In this document: positions 1-10,669 of the stretch, piece by piece | How the letters are laid out: each line of letters begins with the position of its first letter | How positions within the stretch are numbered: the first letter of the stretch is position 1 | From: Burkholderia sp. NRF60-BP8 | Lineage (GTDB): Bacteria; Pseudomonadota; Gammaproteobacteria; Burkholderiales; Burkholderiaceae | Length of the DNA stretch: 64,000 nt | NCBI RefSeq assembly: GCF_001522585.2 | Contig: NZ_CP013373.1 | Span: 1,736,001-1,800,000 of the forward strand | Direction: 5' to 3' | The notes under the pieces: model-generated | Databases searched by the model: none | Told to the model about the DNA's origin: nothing | The model's input: only the letters and a program-made list of their open reading frames with translations | Made by a program: the position numbers and the translations under genes

Positions 1-1
1 C

Positions 2-3000
2 GCGCCGGCCGACGTGCTGCCGCGCCACGCGCTCGTCACGGGCGGCGAAACGCTCACGTGGGCGCTGGTCGCGCGGCTGGCCGCGCTCGCACCGGCCTGC
101 CGCGTGATCAACCATTACGGGCCGACCGAAGCGACGGTCGGCGCGATCGCATGCGACACGGCGTCGATCGCCGCCGGCGCGCGCGATCCCGCGAGCGGCG
201 TACCGCTCGGCGTGCCGCTGCCGAATGCGCGCGCGCTGGTGCTCGACGCGTTCGGCGCGTGCGTGCCGGCCGGCGCGACGGGCGAGCTGTATCTGGGCGG
301 GCCGGGCGTCGCACGCGGCTATCTCGGACGCCCGGCGCAAACCGCCGAACGCTTCGTGCCCGATCCGTTCACGCCCGGCGCGCGGCTGTATCGCACGGGC
401 GACCGCGTGCGGTTGCGCGCGGACGGCCGCCTCGTCTTCCTCGGCCGTATCGACGACCAGGTGAAGATTCGCGGCTACCGCGTCGAGCCGGGCGAGGTGA
501 GTGCGGCCGTGCGCGCGGCCGGCCCGATCGCGCAGGCCGAAACGCTCGCGATCGAGCACGATGGCCGCCTGCGGCTCGCGACGTTCGTCGTGATGCGCGA
601 CGGCGCGACATTCGACGAGGCCGCGATGCGCGCCGCGCTCGCCGCGACGCTGCCCGACTACATGGTGCCCGCGCAATTCGTCGCGCTGGCGCGCCTGCCC
701 GTGACGGCGAACGGCAAGATCGATCGCGCGGCATTGCGCGAGCGGGCGGCCGTGCCGGTCGCGGTTGCGTCCGGCGACGCGCCGCAGGGCGCGGTCGAAA
801 CGGTGCTCGCCGACGTCTGGCAGGCCGTGCTGAAGGCGCCGAAAGTCGGCCGCGACGACAATTTCTTCGAACTCGGCGGCGATTCGATCCTCGTGCTGCA
901 GGTGATCGCCCGTGCGCGCAAGCGCGGCGTGCGCTTCACGCCGAAGCAGCTGTTCGACGGGCCGACCGTCGCCGAACTCGCACGCATCGCGAAAACGGAC
1001 GACACGGCCATCGCCGCCCGGCCTGCAAGCGCAGACGCGACTGCCGTCGCGCTGCCGGCTGCCACGTCGATCCTGACGCCCGCGCAACAACGCTTCTTCG
1101 CGCTCGATATCCCGCACCGCGGCCACTGGAACCAGGCGGTGTCGTTCGATGTGCGCGGCGCGTTCGACGCGGACGCGTTCGCCCGCGCATTCGACGCGCT
1201 GCTCACGCATCACGACGCGTTCCGTCAGCGCTTCGCGCGCGGCGCGGACGGCGCGTGGCACGCGAGCGATGCGGCGAAGCCGTACGACGCGCTGCCGTTC
1301 GTCGAAGTCGCCGCGCGCGACGAAGCCGACGCGCTGGCGCGCTTCGACGCGCTGCAACGCCGTCTCGACCTCGGCAGCGGGCCGCTCGCGTGCGCGTGCG
1401 CGGCACGGCTGCCGAACGGTTCGACGCGGCTCTATCTCGCGATTCACCATGCGATCGTCGACGGCGTGTCGTGGCGAATCCTGCTCGACGACCTGGACAC
1501 CGCTTATCGCGCCGCATGCGAGCGCACGCCGATCCGCCTGTCGCAACCGGGCCTGCGCGCGGACGTGTGGGCCGCCCGGCTCGCCCGCGCCGCAACGGAA
1601 CCGGCGTCGCCGTTCGCCGCCGAAGCCGCCTACTGGGCCGGCATGGCGCAGGGCGACGACATCGTGCCCGATCACCCCGATGCAGCGGCGACGAACGCCG
1701 ACGCGGCCGTCGTCGTGCAGACGATCGACGCGGCATTGACCCGCGCCGCGCTGACCGACGCGCACGCGGCCTATCGCACGCAGACGATCGAGCTGCTCGG
1801 CGCGGCGCTCGCGCTGGCGCTGGCCGGCGCGCGCGGCGCAGCATCGTGCCGGGTCGAACTGGAAGGGCACGGCCGCGAAGCGCTGTTCGACGACGCGGAT
1901 GCCAGCCGCACGATCGGCTGGCTGACGAGTCATTACCCGGTGACGCTGCCGGTCGAAGCGACGGCCCGCGACACGCTGTGCGCGGTCAAGGACACGCTGC
2001 GCGCGGTGCCGCACAAGGGGCTCGGCTTCGGCGTGCTCGCGCACCATCGCGATACGGCGACGCGCGCGACGCTGGCCGCCGTGCCGCGCCCGCGCGTCAC
2101 GTTCAACTATCTCGGCCAGTTCGACGCGCCGCGCGATGCACTGCTCGTCCCGCGTTTCGGCGGCACCGGCGTCGAGCGCGACCCGCAGGGCCCGCTCGGC
2201 AATACGCTCGCGATCCATGCGTACCTCGACGCGGACGGCGACGGCGCGCGCACGCTGAAGGTTCACTGGGTCTACGGTGCGCCGCAATTCGAACGCGCGA
2301 CGATCGACGCGTTCGCCGAACGTTTCGCGCTCGCGCTGCGCGAACTCGTCGATGCCTGCGCGTCGCGCGTCGCGCATCGCGGCGCCGGCGCGACGCCGGG
2401 CGATTTCCCGCTCGCGCAGGCGGCCGGTCTCACGCAGGCCGCGATCGAGCGCGCACCGCTCGACTGGCGCGCGATCGACGACGTGTATCCGCTGTCGCCG
2501 ATGCAGCAGGGCATCCTGTTCCATGCGCTGTTCGCGCCCGGCCACGCGAGCTACGTGAACCAGCTCGTCGCGACCGCAACGGCGCTCGACGCCGACCGGC
2601 TCGCGGCCGCGTTCGACGCATCCGTCGCGCGTCACGACATCCTGCGCACGAGCGTGATGCCCGACGAAGCCGCGCCGCTGCAGTGCGTGCATCGTCACGC
2701 GCGCATGCCGGTCGAGCAGCTCGACTGGCGCACGCGCGGCGACACGCTCGACGCCGATTTCGACGCGTGGCTCGCGGCCGATCGCGCACGCGGCTTCGAC
2801 TGGCGCGAGCCGCCGCTGATGCGGCTCACGCTGATCCGCGTGACGGACGACGCATGGCGCGTCGTATGGACGCGTCACCACGTGCTGCTCGACGGCTGGA
2901 GCACCGCGCGGCTGCTCGCCGACGTGCTGCGCGACTACCGCGACCCCGACGCCGTGTCGCCGTTCGCGAGCCGTCCGGCGCTGCGCTATCGCGACTTCAT

Positions 3001-5674
3001 CGCGTGGCTCGGCACGCGCGACCGCGACGCCGACGAGCGCTTCTGGACCGAGCGCCTGGCGCGGCTCGATGCGCCCACGCTGATCGCGGAACGCACGGCC
3101 GACCGCGCGGATGCCAAGATGGTCACGTGGCGCGCGACGCTCGACGCCGACACGACGATGCGCGTCGCGCAGACCGCCCGCGCGTTGAAACTGACCGTCA
3201 ACACGCTGGTGCAGGGCGCATGGGCGCTCGCGCTGCAGCGGATGACGCACCAGCCGGCCGTCGCGTTCGGCGCGACCGTCGCGGGCCGTCCCGATGCGCT
3301 CGCGGACGTCGACTCGGTGCTCGGTCTTTTCATCAACACGCTGCCGGTGATCACCGCGCCGGCGCCGCAGCAACGCGCGGCCGACTGGCTGCAAACGCTG
3401 CAACGCGAGAACGCGGCCGCCGCCGAACACGCGCACACGCCGCTCGCCGACATCCAGCGCTGGGCGCGCGGGGCGGGCGGCGCACTGTTCGATACGCTCG
3501 TCGTATTCGAGAACTATCCGGTGGACGATACCGCGCGCGATACCGATCCGCGCGCGCTGGCGTTGAGCGGCGTACGCAGCATCGAAGCGACCGATTTCGC
3601 GCTGACGCTCGTGATCGAAACCGGCGTCGAACTGACGATCGACTACGGCTACGACACCGCGCGCATCGACGCGCGTCAGGTCGAGACCTGGCACCGCGCC
3701 TTCGCCTGCGCGCTCGATGCGCTGGCCCGGACGCCCGACGCGCGGCTCGGCACGCTGTCGATCGCCGACGATGCGACCCGCGATGCGCTAACGCGTGCGC
3801 AGGACACCGCGCGTACCTGGCCGGTGGAACGACGGCAACCGCTGCACCTGCAATTCGGCGACGCGGCACGGGCGACGCCCGACGCGACCGCGCTCGAATA
3901 CGCGGACGCTCACGGCCATGTGCAGCGCGCGACCTATCGCGAACTCGACGCCGCGACGTCGCGCATTGCCGCCGCGCTGCGCCGGCGGGGCGTGCAGCCC
4001 GATACGCCGGTCGCGTTGTGCGTCGAGCGCTCGTTCGACATGGTGATGGCGCTCGTCGGCGTGCTGAAGGCCGGCGCCGCGTATCTGCCGGTCGATCCCG
4101 ACTATCCGGCCGAGCGCATTGCGTACCTGCTGCGCGACGCGCGGCCGGCCGTCGCGATCACGCAGGCGCATCTGCGCGAACAGGTCGAGGCCGCGCTGGG
4201 CGAGGGCGCCGGGACGCAACTGCTGACGGTCGCGGAACTGCTGGCCGACGAAGCGGGCGATACCGACGATGATGCCGCCGCGATCGACGACGCGCAGCTC
4301 GCGTACCTGATCTACACGTCCGGCTCGACCGGCAAGCCGAAGGGCGCCGGCAACACGCACGGCGCGCTCGCGAACCGGATCGCGTGGATGCAGCACGCGT
4401 ACCGGCTGACGCGCGACGACGTCGTGCTGCACAAGACGCCGTTCGGCTTCGACGTGTCGGTGTGGGAATTCGTGTGGCCGCTCGCGATCGGCGCGAAGCT
4501 CGCGATCGCGGCGCCGGGCGACCACCGCGATCCGGCGCGTCTGGCCGCCGCGATCCACGCGCACGGCGTGACGGTGCTGCATTTCGTGCCGTCGATGCTC
4601 GCGGCGTTCGCCGCGTATCTCGACGACTTCTCGGCCGCCGCGCAATGCGACAGCGTGCGCCTGATCGTCGCGAGCGGGGAGGCGCTGGCGGCCGAACTCG
4701 TCGCGAAGATGGCGCGCCTCTTGCCGAACGCGACGCTCGTGAACCTGTACGGGCCGACCGAAGCCGCGATCGACGTGTCGCACTGGACCTGCGGCCCCGA
4801 CGACGCGCATGCGGTCGCGGTGCCGATCGGCCATCCGATCGCGAACCTGCAACTGCACGTGCTCGATGCCGCGTGGCAGCCGGTGCCGGCCGGCGCGACC
4901 GGCGAACTGTATCTCGCGGGCGCGGGCCTCGCACGCGGCTATCTCGGCCGTCCGGCGCTGACCGCCGAGCGCTTCGTGCCCGACCCGTTCGTGCCGGGGG
5001 GCCGCATGTACCGCACCGGCGACCTCGCGCGCCGGCGCGCGGACGGCGCGCTCGACTACCTCGGCCGCGTCGATACGCAGGTGAAGCTGCGCGGCCAGCG
5101 AATCGAGCCGGGCGAGATCGAGGCGCTGCTGCGCGCGGCGCCGGGCGTCAACGACGCGGTCGTGATCGTGCGCGACGAGCAGCTGATCGGCTACGTCGCC
5201 CGCGGCGACGCGGGTCCGCTCGACCGCGCGGCGTTGCTCGATGCGCTGCGTGCGCAACTGCCGGCGTACATGGTGCCGTCGCAGCTGATCGAACTCGATG
5301 CATTGCCCGTCACGCCGAACGGCAAGTGCGATCGCCATGCGCTGCCCGCGCCGGTGCGTGAAGCGACCGAAGCCGTCGAACTCGCGACCGATACCGAGCG
5401 TGCGCTCGCGCAAATCTGGCAGCGCGTGCTGCACGTGGACGCGATCGGTCGCGACGGCGATTTCTTCCTGCTCGGCGGCCACTCGCTGCTCGCGACGCAG
5501 GCCCACGCGCAGGCCAACCTGCATTGGGGGCTCGCGCTGCCGCTGCGCACGCTGTTCGACACGCGCACGCTGGCGCGCTGCGCGCAAGCGATCGACGCGG
5601 CCTGCGCGGCACGCGGCACAACCGACGCGGCAAGCGCGATCGACGCGCTGCTCGGCGAACTGGAAACCCAATAA
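2..5674 (+). CDS. orbI: Ornibactin NRPS OrbI, 3' part (5' end outside window)
   Basis: Non-ribosomal peptide synthetase that assembles the ornibactin tetrapeptide in the cytoplasm. The frame is open to the window edge, so the start lies upstream. Domains, counted from the first complete codon, are: the end of an adenylation domain (YGPTE, YRTGD, NGKID motifs, about 35-240); a carrier protein (FFELGGDSIL, about 287); an epimerization domain (HHAIVDGVSW about 481, NYLGQFD about 701); a condensation domain (HHVLLDG about 958); a full adenylation domain (TSGSTGKPKG about 1439, FDVSVWEF about 1482); and a final carrier (LLGGHSLL about 1823). Pocket residues read by eye (D,V,W,H,V,S,L,I,D,K) match serine-type codes. 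The epimerase on the preceding module fits the D-hydroxyaspartate of ornibactin. There is no thioesterase, so the chain passes to the next gene, whose ATG begins 10 bases after the stop behind AAGGACG. Confidence 0.93.
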   Translation, partial: APADVLPRHALVTGGETLTWALVARLAALAPACRVINHYGPTEATVGAIACDTASIAAGARDPASGVPLGVPLPNARALVLDAFGACVPAGATGELYLGGPGVARGYLGRPAQTAERFVPDPFTPGARLYRTGDRVRLRADGRLVFLGRIDDQVKIRGYRVEPGEVSAAVRAAGPIAQAETLAIEHDGRLRLATFVVMRDGATFDEAAMRAALAATLPDYMVPAQFVALARLPVTANGKIDRAALRERAAVPVAVASGDAPQGAVETVLADVWQAVLKAPKVGRDDNFFELGGDSILVLQVIARARKRGVRFTPKQLFDGPTVAELARIAKTDDTAIAARPASADATAVALPAATSILTPAQQRFFALDIPHRGHWNQAVSFDVRGAFDADAFARAFDALLTHHDAFRQRFARGADGAWHASDAAKPYDALPFVEVAARDEADALARFDALQRRLDLGSGPLACACAARLPNGSTRLYLAIHHAIVDGVSWRILLDDLDTAYRAACERTPIRLSQPGLRADVWAARLARAATEPASPFAAEAAYWAGMAQGDDIVPDHPDAAATNADAAVVVQTIDAALTRAALTDAHAAYRTQTIELLGAALALALAGARGAASCRVELEGHGREALFDDADASRTIGWLTSHYPVTLPVEATARDTLCAVKDTLRAVPHKGLGFGVLAHHRDTATRATLAAVPRPRVTFNYLGQFDAPRDALLVPRFGGTGVERDPQGPLGNTLAIHAYLDADGDGARTLKVHWVYGAPQFERATIDAFAERFALALRELVDACASRVAHRGAGATPGDFPLAQAAGLTQAAIERAPLDWRAIDDVYPLSPMQQGILFHALFAPGHASYVNQLVATATALDADRLAAAFDASVARHDILRTSVMPDEAAPLQCVHRHARMPVEQLDWRTRGDTLDADFDAWLAADRARGFDWREPPLMRLTLIRVTDDAWRVVWTRHHVLLDGWSTARLLADVLRDYRDPDAVSPFASRPALRYRDFIAWLGTRDRDADERFWTERLARLDAPTLIAERTADRADAKMVTWRATLDADTTMRVAQTARALKLTVNTLVQGAWALALQRMTHQPAVAFGATVAGRPDALADVDSVLGLFINTLPVITAPAPQQRAADWLQTLQRENAAAAEHAHTPLADIQRWARGAGGALFDTLVVFENYPVDDTARDTDPRALALSGVRSIEATDFALTLVIETGVELTIDYGYDTARIDARQVETWHRAFACALDALARTPDARLGTLSIADDATRDALTRAQDTARTWPVERRQPLHLQFGDAARATPDATALEYADAHGHVQRATYRELDAATSRIAAALRRRGVQPDTPVALCVERSFDMVMALVGVLKAGAAYLPVDPDYPAERIAYLLRDARPAVAITQAHLREQVEAALGEGAGTQLLTVAELLADEAGDTDDDAAAIDDAQLAYLIYTSGSTGKPKGAGNTHGALANRIAWMQHAYRLTRDDVVLHKTPFGFDVSVWEFVWPLAIGAKLAIAAPGDHRDPARLAAAIHAHGVTVLHFVPSMLAAFAAYLDDFSAAAQCDSVRLIVASGEALAAELVAKMARLLPNATLVNLYGPTEAAIDVSHWTCGPDDAHAVAVPIGHPIANLQLHVLDAAWQPVPAGATGELYLAGAGLARGYLGRPALTAERFVPDPFVPGGRMYRTGDLARRRADGALDYLGRVDTQVKLRGQRIEPGEIEALLRAAPGVNDAVVIVRDEQLIGYVARGDAGPLDRAALLDALRAQLPAYMVPSQLIELDALPVTPNGKCDRHALPAPVREATEAVELATDTERALAQIWQRVLHVDAIGRDGDFFLLGGHSLLATQAHAQANLHWGLALPLRTLFDTRTLARCAQAIDAACAARGTTDAASAIDALLGELETQ

Positions 5675-5683
5675 GGACGACGG

Positions 5684-8600
5684 ATGACGAAGGTTCAACC
5701 CGACTGGCTCGCGCTCGCGACGCGTTTCGCGCAACTGCCCGATGCGCAGCGCGCGGTCTTCATCGACAAGCTCGGCGCGGCCGGCATCGACTTCCGCGTG
5801 CTGCCGATCCCGCCGCGCACGCCGCGCAGCGACCGCGTGCCGGCGTCGTTCGCGCAGACGCGTCTGTGGCTGCACGCGCGGCTGATCGATGCGCCGGACG
5901 CGTACCACATCACCGAGCGCCTGGCGCTGACGGGCCCGCTCGACGTGCATGCGCTGCGTCTCGCCTGCGATGCGCTGATTGCGCGCCACGAGGCGCTGCG
6001 CACGACCTTCGACGAAGCGCAGGACGGCGTCGCGCAAACGATCCGCGCGCCGTTGCGCTGCCCGTGGCGCGAAACCGATCTCGACGCGTTGCCGGATGCG
6101 CAGCGCGTGCCGCGCGCGCAAGCGCTCGCGACGGCCGACGAAGTCGAGCCGTTCGATCTCGGCACGGCGCCGCTCGTGCGCGCGCATCTGATTCGCTTCG
6201 ACGCGACGCATCACTGGCTCGCTCTCACCGTGCATCACATCGTGTCGGACGGCTGGTCGTCGGGCGTGATGCTGGACGAACTCGCGGCGTTCTATCGCGC
6301 GTATGCGTCGGGCGAGCCGGTGCCGCTCGCGCCGCTGCCGATCCAGTACGCCGACTACGCGCTGTGGCAGCGCCGCTGGCTCGACGCCGGCGAGCGCGAC
6401 CGTCAGCTCGCGTTCTGGCGCGAGCGGCTCGATCCGCAGCGCGGCGTGCTGACGCTGCCCGGCGCGGCCGCGCGGCCGGCGCGACGCAGTGCGCGCGGCG
6501 CGCGTCATGTGTTTTCGCTCGACGCGCGCATCGGCGCGCGGTTGCGCGCGTTCGCCGCCGCGTCCGGCGCGACCCCGTTCGCGGTGCTGCTCGCGGCGCT
6601 CGACGCGCTGCTGGCGCGCGCGACCGGCGACGCACGGATCTGCGTCGGCGTGCCGGCCGCGAATCGCGAGCGCGCGGAAGTCGCGAGCCTGATCGGCTTC
6701 TTCGTCAACACGCTGGCCATCGACGTCGACGTACCCGCGCACGGCGATTTCTCGTCGCTGGTCGCGCGGACGCAGCGCGCGCTCGTCGATGCGCAGATGC
6801 ACCAGGACGTGCCGTTCGAGCAGGTGGTCGACGCGCTCGGCGTGCCGCGCAGCGCAAGCCACCATCCGCTGTTCCAGGTGATGGCCGCGTACGGCGAACG
6901 CCGCGCGCTGCCGGCATTCGGCGCGGCGTCGGCCGCGTTGCTGCCGTCGGGCACGCCGTCCGCGAAATTCGACCTGACGCTGTCCGTCGAAGCGACGCCG
7001 GACGGCACCTTCGACGCCGCCTTCATCTACGCGCTCGACCTGTTCGACGCCGATGCGATCGAACGGCTGGCCGCGCGCTTCGTCACGCTGCTGACCGATG
7101 CGCTCGCGCGCCCCGACAGGCCGATCGGCGATCTCGACTGGTTGCCTGCCGACGAACGCACGCAGCTCTTCGCATGGAACGCGCCGGCCGGTGCGACCGC
7201 TGCCGAGCCGTTCGTGCCGGTGCATGCGCGCATCGCCGCGCATGCGCACGCGCGGCCCGACGCACGCGGCGTCGCCGATGTCGATCGGGCATTGACCCGC
7301 GGCGAAGTCGATGCCCGCGCGGCGCGCCTGGCGCGCCATCTGGTGGCGGCCGGCGTGCGGCCCGAGATGCGCGTGGGCGTCGCGCTGCAGCGCTCGGTCG
7401 ACCTGCTCGTCGCGCTGATCGCGGTGCTGAAGTCGGGCGCCGCGTTCGTGCCGCTCGATCCGGCTCACCCGCGCGAACGGCTGGCGCAGATCGTCGGCGA
7501 CGCGAACATCGCGCACGTGCTGACCGACGCCGCGAGCGCCGCGTCGCTGCCCGAACTGCCGGCGCTGCGCGTGTGGCGCGCCGATGCGATCGATGCGCTC
7601 GACGAAGCCGCGCACGTCGCGTTGCCGGACGTGCTGCCCGGTCACGCGGCCTATGCGATCTATACGTCGGGCTCGACCGGCAAGCCGAAGGGCGTGATCG
7701 TCGACCACGCGTCGTTCGCGCGGCATTGCGCGGCGATCGCCGAGCGTTACGGCGCGGGCGAGAACGACGTGTTCCTGCTGTTTCAGTCGGTCAATTTCGA
7801 CGGTGCGCACGAAGGCTGGTTTTCGCAATACATGTCGGGCGCCGCCGTGTCGGTGACGGCCGACGTGCTGTGGCCGCCCGCGCAGACCTGCGCGATGATG
7901 ATCCGCGACGGCGTGACGATGACCTACGTGCCGCCCGGCTGCGCGGCACAGCTCGCCGAATGGGCGCTCGCGCACGGCGCGCCGCCGACGCTGCGCTCGC
8001 TGACCGTCGGCGGCGAGGCCACGTCGCGCGAGGCGTTCGCGATGTTGCGCCGTGCGCTGCCGAACGTGCGCGTGGTCAACGGCTACGGCCCGACCGAAAC
8101 GGTCATCACGCCGACGCTGTGGATGTTCCGTCCCGGCGACGATCTCGCGAAGCTCGGCGACGCCGCGTATCTGCCGATCGGCACGCTGGTCGGCGCGCGC
8201 ACCGCGCACGTGCTCGACGCGCGGCTGCATCCGCTGCCGGTCGGCGTGATCGGCGAACTGTATCTGGGCGGCGAGGGGATCGGCGTCGCACGCGGCTACC
8301 TCGACCGCCCGGCGCTGACGGCCGAGCGTTTCGTGCCGGATCCGTACGGCGCGCCGGGCGCGCGGCTGTACCGGACCGGCGACCTCGTGCGACGCCGCGC
8401 GGACGGCGTATTCGATTTCATCGGCCGCGTCGATCACCAGGTGAAGCTGCGCGGCCTGCGCATCGAACTCGGCGAAATCGAAGCGCAGCTCGCCGCGCAC
8501 GACGCGGTGCGCGAAGCATGCGCGGTCGTGCACGGGCAGGGCGCGCTCGCGCAACTCGTCGCGTACGTCGAACTGACCGCCGACGCGCAGGCAGCCGCGC

Positions 8601-10669
8601 AGCCGGTCGAAGCCGCGACGCTCGACGCGCACCTGCGCCGCACGCTGCCCGACTACATGGTGCCCGCGCAACTGATCGTGCTCGACGCGCTGCCGCGCAA
8701 CGCGAACAGCAAGGTCGACCGCGCGAGGTTGCCGGCGCCCGTGCGTGTCGAACGGGCGTACGAGGCGCCGCACGACGGCGACGAAGCCGCGCTCGCGGCG
8801 ATCTGGTGCGACGTGCTGAATCTGGAGCGCGTCGGCCGCGGCGATCACTTCTTCGATCTCGGCGGTCATTCGCTCGCGGCCGTGCGCGTCGCGACGCGCG
8901 TGGCCGAACGGCTCGGCCGCGACGTGCCGGTGCGTGCGCTGTTCGAGGCGCCCGTGCTGGCGCAATACGCGCTGCAGGTGGCCGATGCGCCACGCGCCGG
9001 GCATGCGCTCGCCGCGGCGCCGGGCGTCGCGGTGGTCAAACCGGACGCGCACGGCGTATGGCCGCTGTCGCCCGCGCAGGTCGGCCTGTGGTTCCTGTGG
9101 CGCGCGCAACCGGACAGCGCCGCGTACAACATTCCGGTCGCGCTGCGCGTGCGCGGCCCGCTCGATGTCGACGCACTGCGCGCGGCGTTCTCGGACGCAG
9201 CGGCCGTGCATCCGGCGCTGCGTGCGCGGCTCGTCGTCCGTGACGGCGCGCTGCCGGGCCAGCGGATCGACGCGGACGTCGCCGTCGATCTGCCGGTGAT
9301 CGACCTGTCGTCCCACGCGGATGCGCGCTCCCGCGCGGCCGCGCTGACCGACGCGGATGCGCTCGCCCCGTTCGACCTCGCGGCCGACGCGCCGCTGTGG
9401 CGCGCGCGCGTGCTGCGGCTCGGTGCGGACGATCACGTGCTGTCGGTGACGATTCACCACATCGTGTCGGATGGCGAGTCGATCGAGCTATGGCTCGATG
9501 CGGTGCGCGCCCGCTATGTCGCCCGCGTGCGGCGCAGCGCCGAGCCGGCCGCCGAAGCCGTGCGGTCGACCTTGCCGCTCGTGCTGCCCGCGCCGTGCGA
9601 TCCGGCGCGTGTCGCGTACTGGCGCGATGCGCTCGCCGATCTGCCGTCGCGCGTGCTGCCGCAGCGCGCCGACGCGCCGGCCGTACCGCAATGGCGCGCG
9701 GCCCGTATCGCGTTCGAATTCGATGCGCCGCTGATTCGCGCCGCGCGCGACGCCGCGTCGGCCGCGCACGCCACGTTGCCGATGCTGCTGCATGCGGCGC
9801 TCAATATCGCACTTTTCCGCGCGACGGGCGCGGCCGACCAGCCGGTCGGCGTGCTCGCGTCGACGCGCGAGCTCACGGGCGACGCGGCCCGCGCGGCGCT
9901 CGGCCTGTTCATCAACTCGGTCGTCGTGCGTACGCGGATCGACCCGGCCGCCCGTCGCGCGGACGTGCTCGCGCAGGTGCGCGACACGGCGCTCGCCGCA
10001 TATGCGCATGCCGACGTGCCGTTCGCCGACGTCGTGGCCGCGCTGCGTGCGCCGCGAGCCGCGCAGGCCAATCCGCTGTTCCAGGTGATGTTCAACTACC
10101 TGCGCCCGACGGGGGCGGCCGCGCGCGACTGGGCCGGTCTGTCGCTGACCGAATTCGACGACGTGCGCCATCGCGTCGTATTTACGCTGGAGCTCGACGT
10201 CGTCGAGCATCCGGACGGCCGCGTGAGCGCCGCGTTCTCGTATGCGGACGAACTGCTCGCGCGCGATTTCGTCGACGGGCTCGTCGATCTGTATCACGAC
10301 GAAGTCGCGCGCTTCGCCGGCGCGTCGGAAGCCGCGCTCGGCGCGCCCGATGCGCGCGCGGACACGCATGTCGCGTTCGGCCCACGCGCCGACGGCGCGA
10401 CACGGCACCACGCGATGGCGTCGCGTGCCGCTGCCGCGCTCGCCGCGCTGTGGTCGGACACGTTCGCGACGGCCGCCCCCGAGCCCGATGCGAACCTGTT
10501 CGAAGCCGGCGCGACGTCGTTCGACGTCGTGCGCTTCGTCGACGCCGCAAGCCGTGCCGGTCACGCGCTGACGATCGCCGACGTGTTCGCGGCGCCGACG
10601 CTCGCGGCGCTCGGCGCGCGGCTCGATGCGCGAGCGGAAACGGAACAGGAGGCGCGCCATGCTGGCTGA
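5684..10669 (+). CDS. orbJ: Ornibactin NRPS OrbJ, C-A-PCP-C-PCP
   Basis: Second ornibactin synthetase, 1661 residues. Domain order: condensation (HHIVSDGWS about 184), adenylation (TSGSTGKPKG about 661), carrier (FFDLGGHSL about 1054), a second condensation domain with an intact HHIVSDGES (about 1257), and a degenerate-looking terminal carrier whose phosphopantetheine serine sits in GATSF (about 1608). Adenylation pocket residues read by eye (D,G,E,Y,T,G,G,I,T,K) resemble codes for formyl-hydroxyornithine in pyoverdine synthetases, the expected fourth residue of ornibactin. No thioesterase or reductase is present. Ornibactin carries a C-terminal putrescine amide, so the last C-PCP pair is probably the release module, which is inference. 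The gene ends overlapping orbK by 11 bases. Confidence 0.94.
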   Translation: MTKVQPDWLALATRFAQLPDAQRAVFIDKLGAAGIDFRVLPIPPRTPRSDRVPASFAQTRLWLHARLIDAPDAYHITERLALTGPLDVHALRLACDALIARHEALRTTFDEAQDGVAQTIRAPLRCPWRETDLDALPDAQRVPRAQALATADEVEPFDLGTAPLVRAHLIRFDATHHWLALTVHHIVSDGWSSGVMLDELAAFYRAYASGEPVPLAPLPIQYADYALWQRRWLDAGERDRQLAFWRERLDPQRGVLTLPGAAARPARRSARGARHVFSLDARIGARLRAFAAASGATPFAVLLAALDALLARATGDARICVGVPAANRERAEVASLIGFFVNTLAIDVDVPAHGDFSSLVARTQRALVDAQMHQDVPFEQVVDALGVPRSASHHPLFQVMAAYGERRALPAFGAASAALLPSGTPSAKFDLTLSVEATPDGTFDAAFIYALDLFDADAIERLAARFVTLLTDALARPDRPIGDLDWLPADERTQLFAWNAPAGATAAEPFVPVHARIAAHAHARPDARGVADVDRALTRGEVDARAARLARHLVAAGVRPEMRVGVALQRSVDLLVALIAVLKSGAAFVPLDPAHPRERLAQIVGDANIAHVLTDAASAASLPELPALRVWRADAIDALDEAAHVALPDVLPGHAAYAIYTSGSTGKPKGVIVDHASFARHCAAIAERYGAGENDVFLLFQSVNFDGAHEGWFSQYMSGAAVSVTADVLWPPAQTCAMMIRDGVTMTYVPPGCAAQLAEWALAHGAPPTLRSLTVGGEATSREAFAMLRRALPNVRVVNGYGPTETVITPTLWMFRPGDDLAKLGDAAYLPIGTLVGARTAHVLDARLHPLPVGVIGELYLGGEGIGVARGYLDRPALTAERFVPDPYGAPGARLYRTGDLVRRRADGVFDFIGRVDHQVKLRGLRIELGEIEAQLAAHDAVREACAVVHGQGALAQLVAYVELTADAQAAAQPVEAATLDAHLRRTLPDYMVPAQLIVLDALPRNANSKVDRARLPAPVRVERAYEAPHDGDEAALAAIWCDVLNLERVGRGDHFFDLGGHSLAAVRVATRVAERLGRDVPVRALFEAPVLAQYALQVADAPRAGHALAAAPGVAVVKPDAHGVWPLSPAQVGLWFLWRAQPDSAAYNIPVALRVRGPLDVDALRAAFSDAAAVHPALRARLVVRDGALPGQRIDADVAVDLPVIDLSSHADARSRAAALTDADALAPFDLAADAPLWRARVLRLGADDHVLSVTIHHIVSDGESIELWLDAVRARYVARVRRSAEPAAEAVRSTLPLVLPAPCDPARVAYWRDALADLPSRVLPQRADAPAVPQWRAARIAFEFDAPLIRAARDAASAAHATLPMLLHAALNIALFRATGAADQPVGVLASTRELTGDAARAALGLFINSVVVRTRIDPAARRADVLAQVRDTALAAYAHADVPFADVVAALRAPRAAQANPLFQVMFNYLRPTGAAARDWAGLSLTEFDDVRHRVVFTLELDVVEHPDGRVSAAFSYADELLARDFVDGLVDLYHDEVARFAGASEAALGAPDARADTHVAFGPRADGATRHHAMASRAAAALAALWSDTFATAAPEPDANLFEAGATSFDVVRFVDAASRAGHALTIADVFAAPTLAALGARLDARAETEQEARHAG

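Noticed and set aside
3788..9460. A 1,890-codon open frame on the - strand across orbI/orbJ
   Set aside because: It is antisense to clearly functional NRPS domains, has an Arg/Val/Gln-rich composition typical of shadow frames in GC-rich DNA, and shows no domain.
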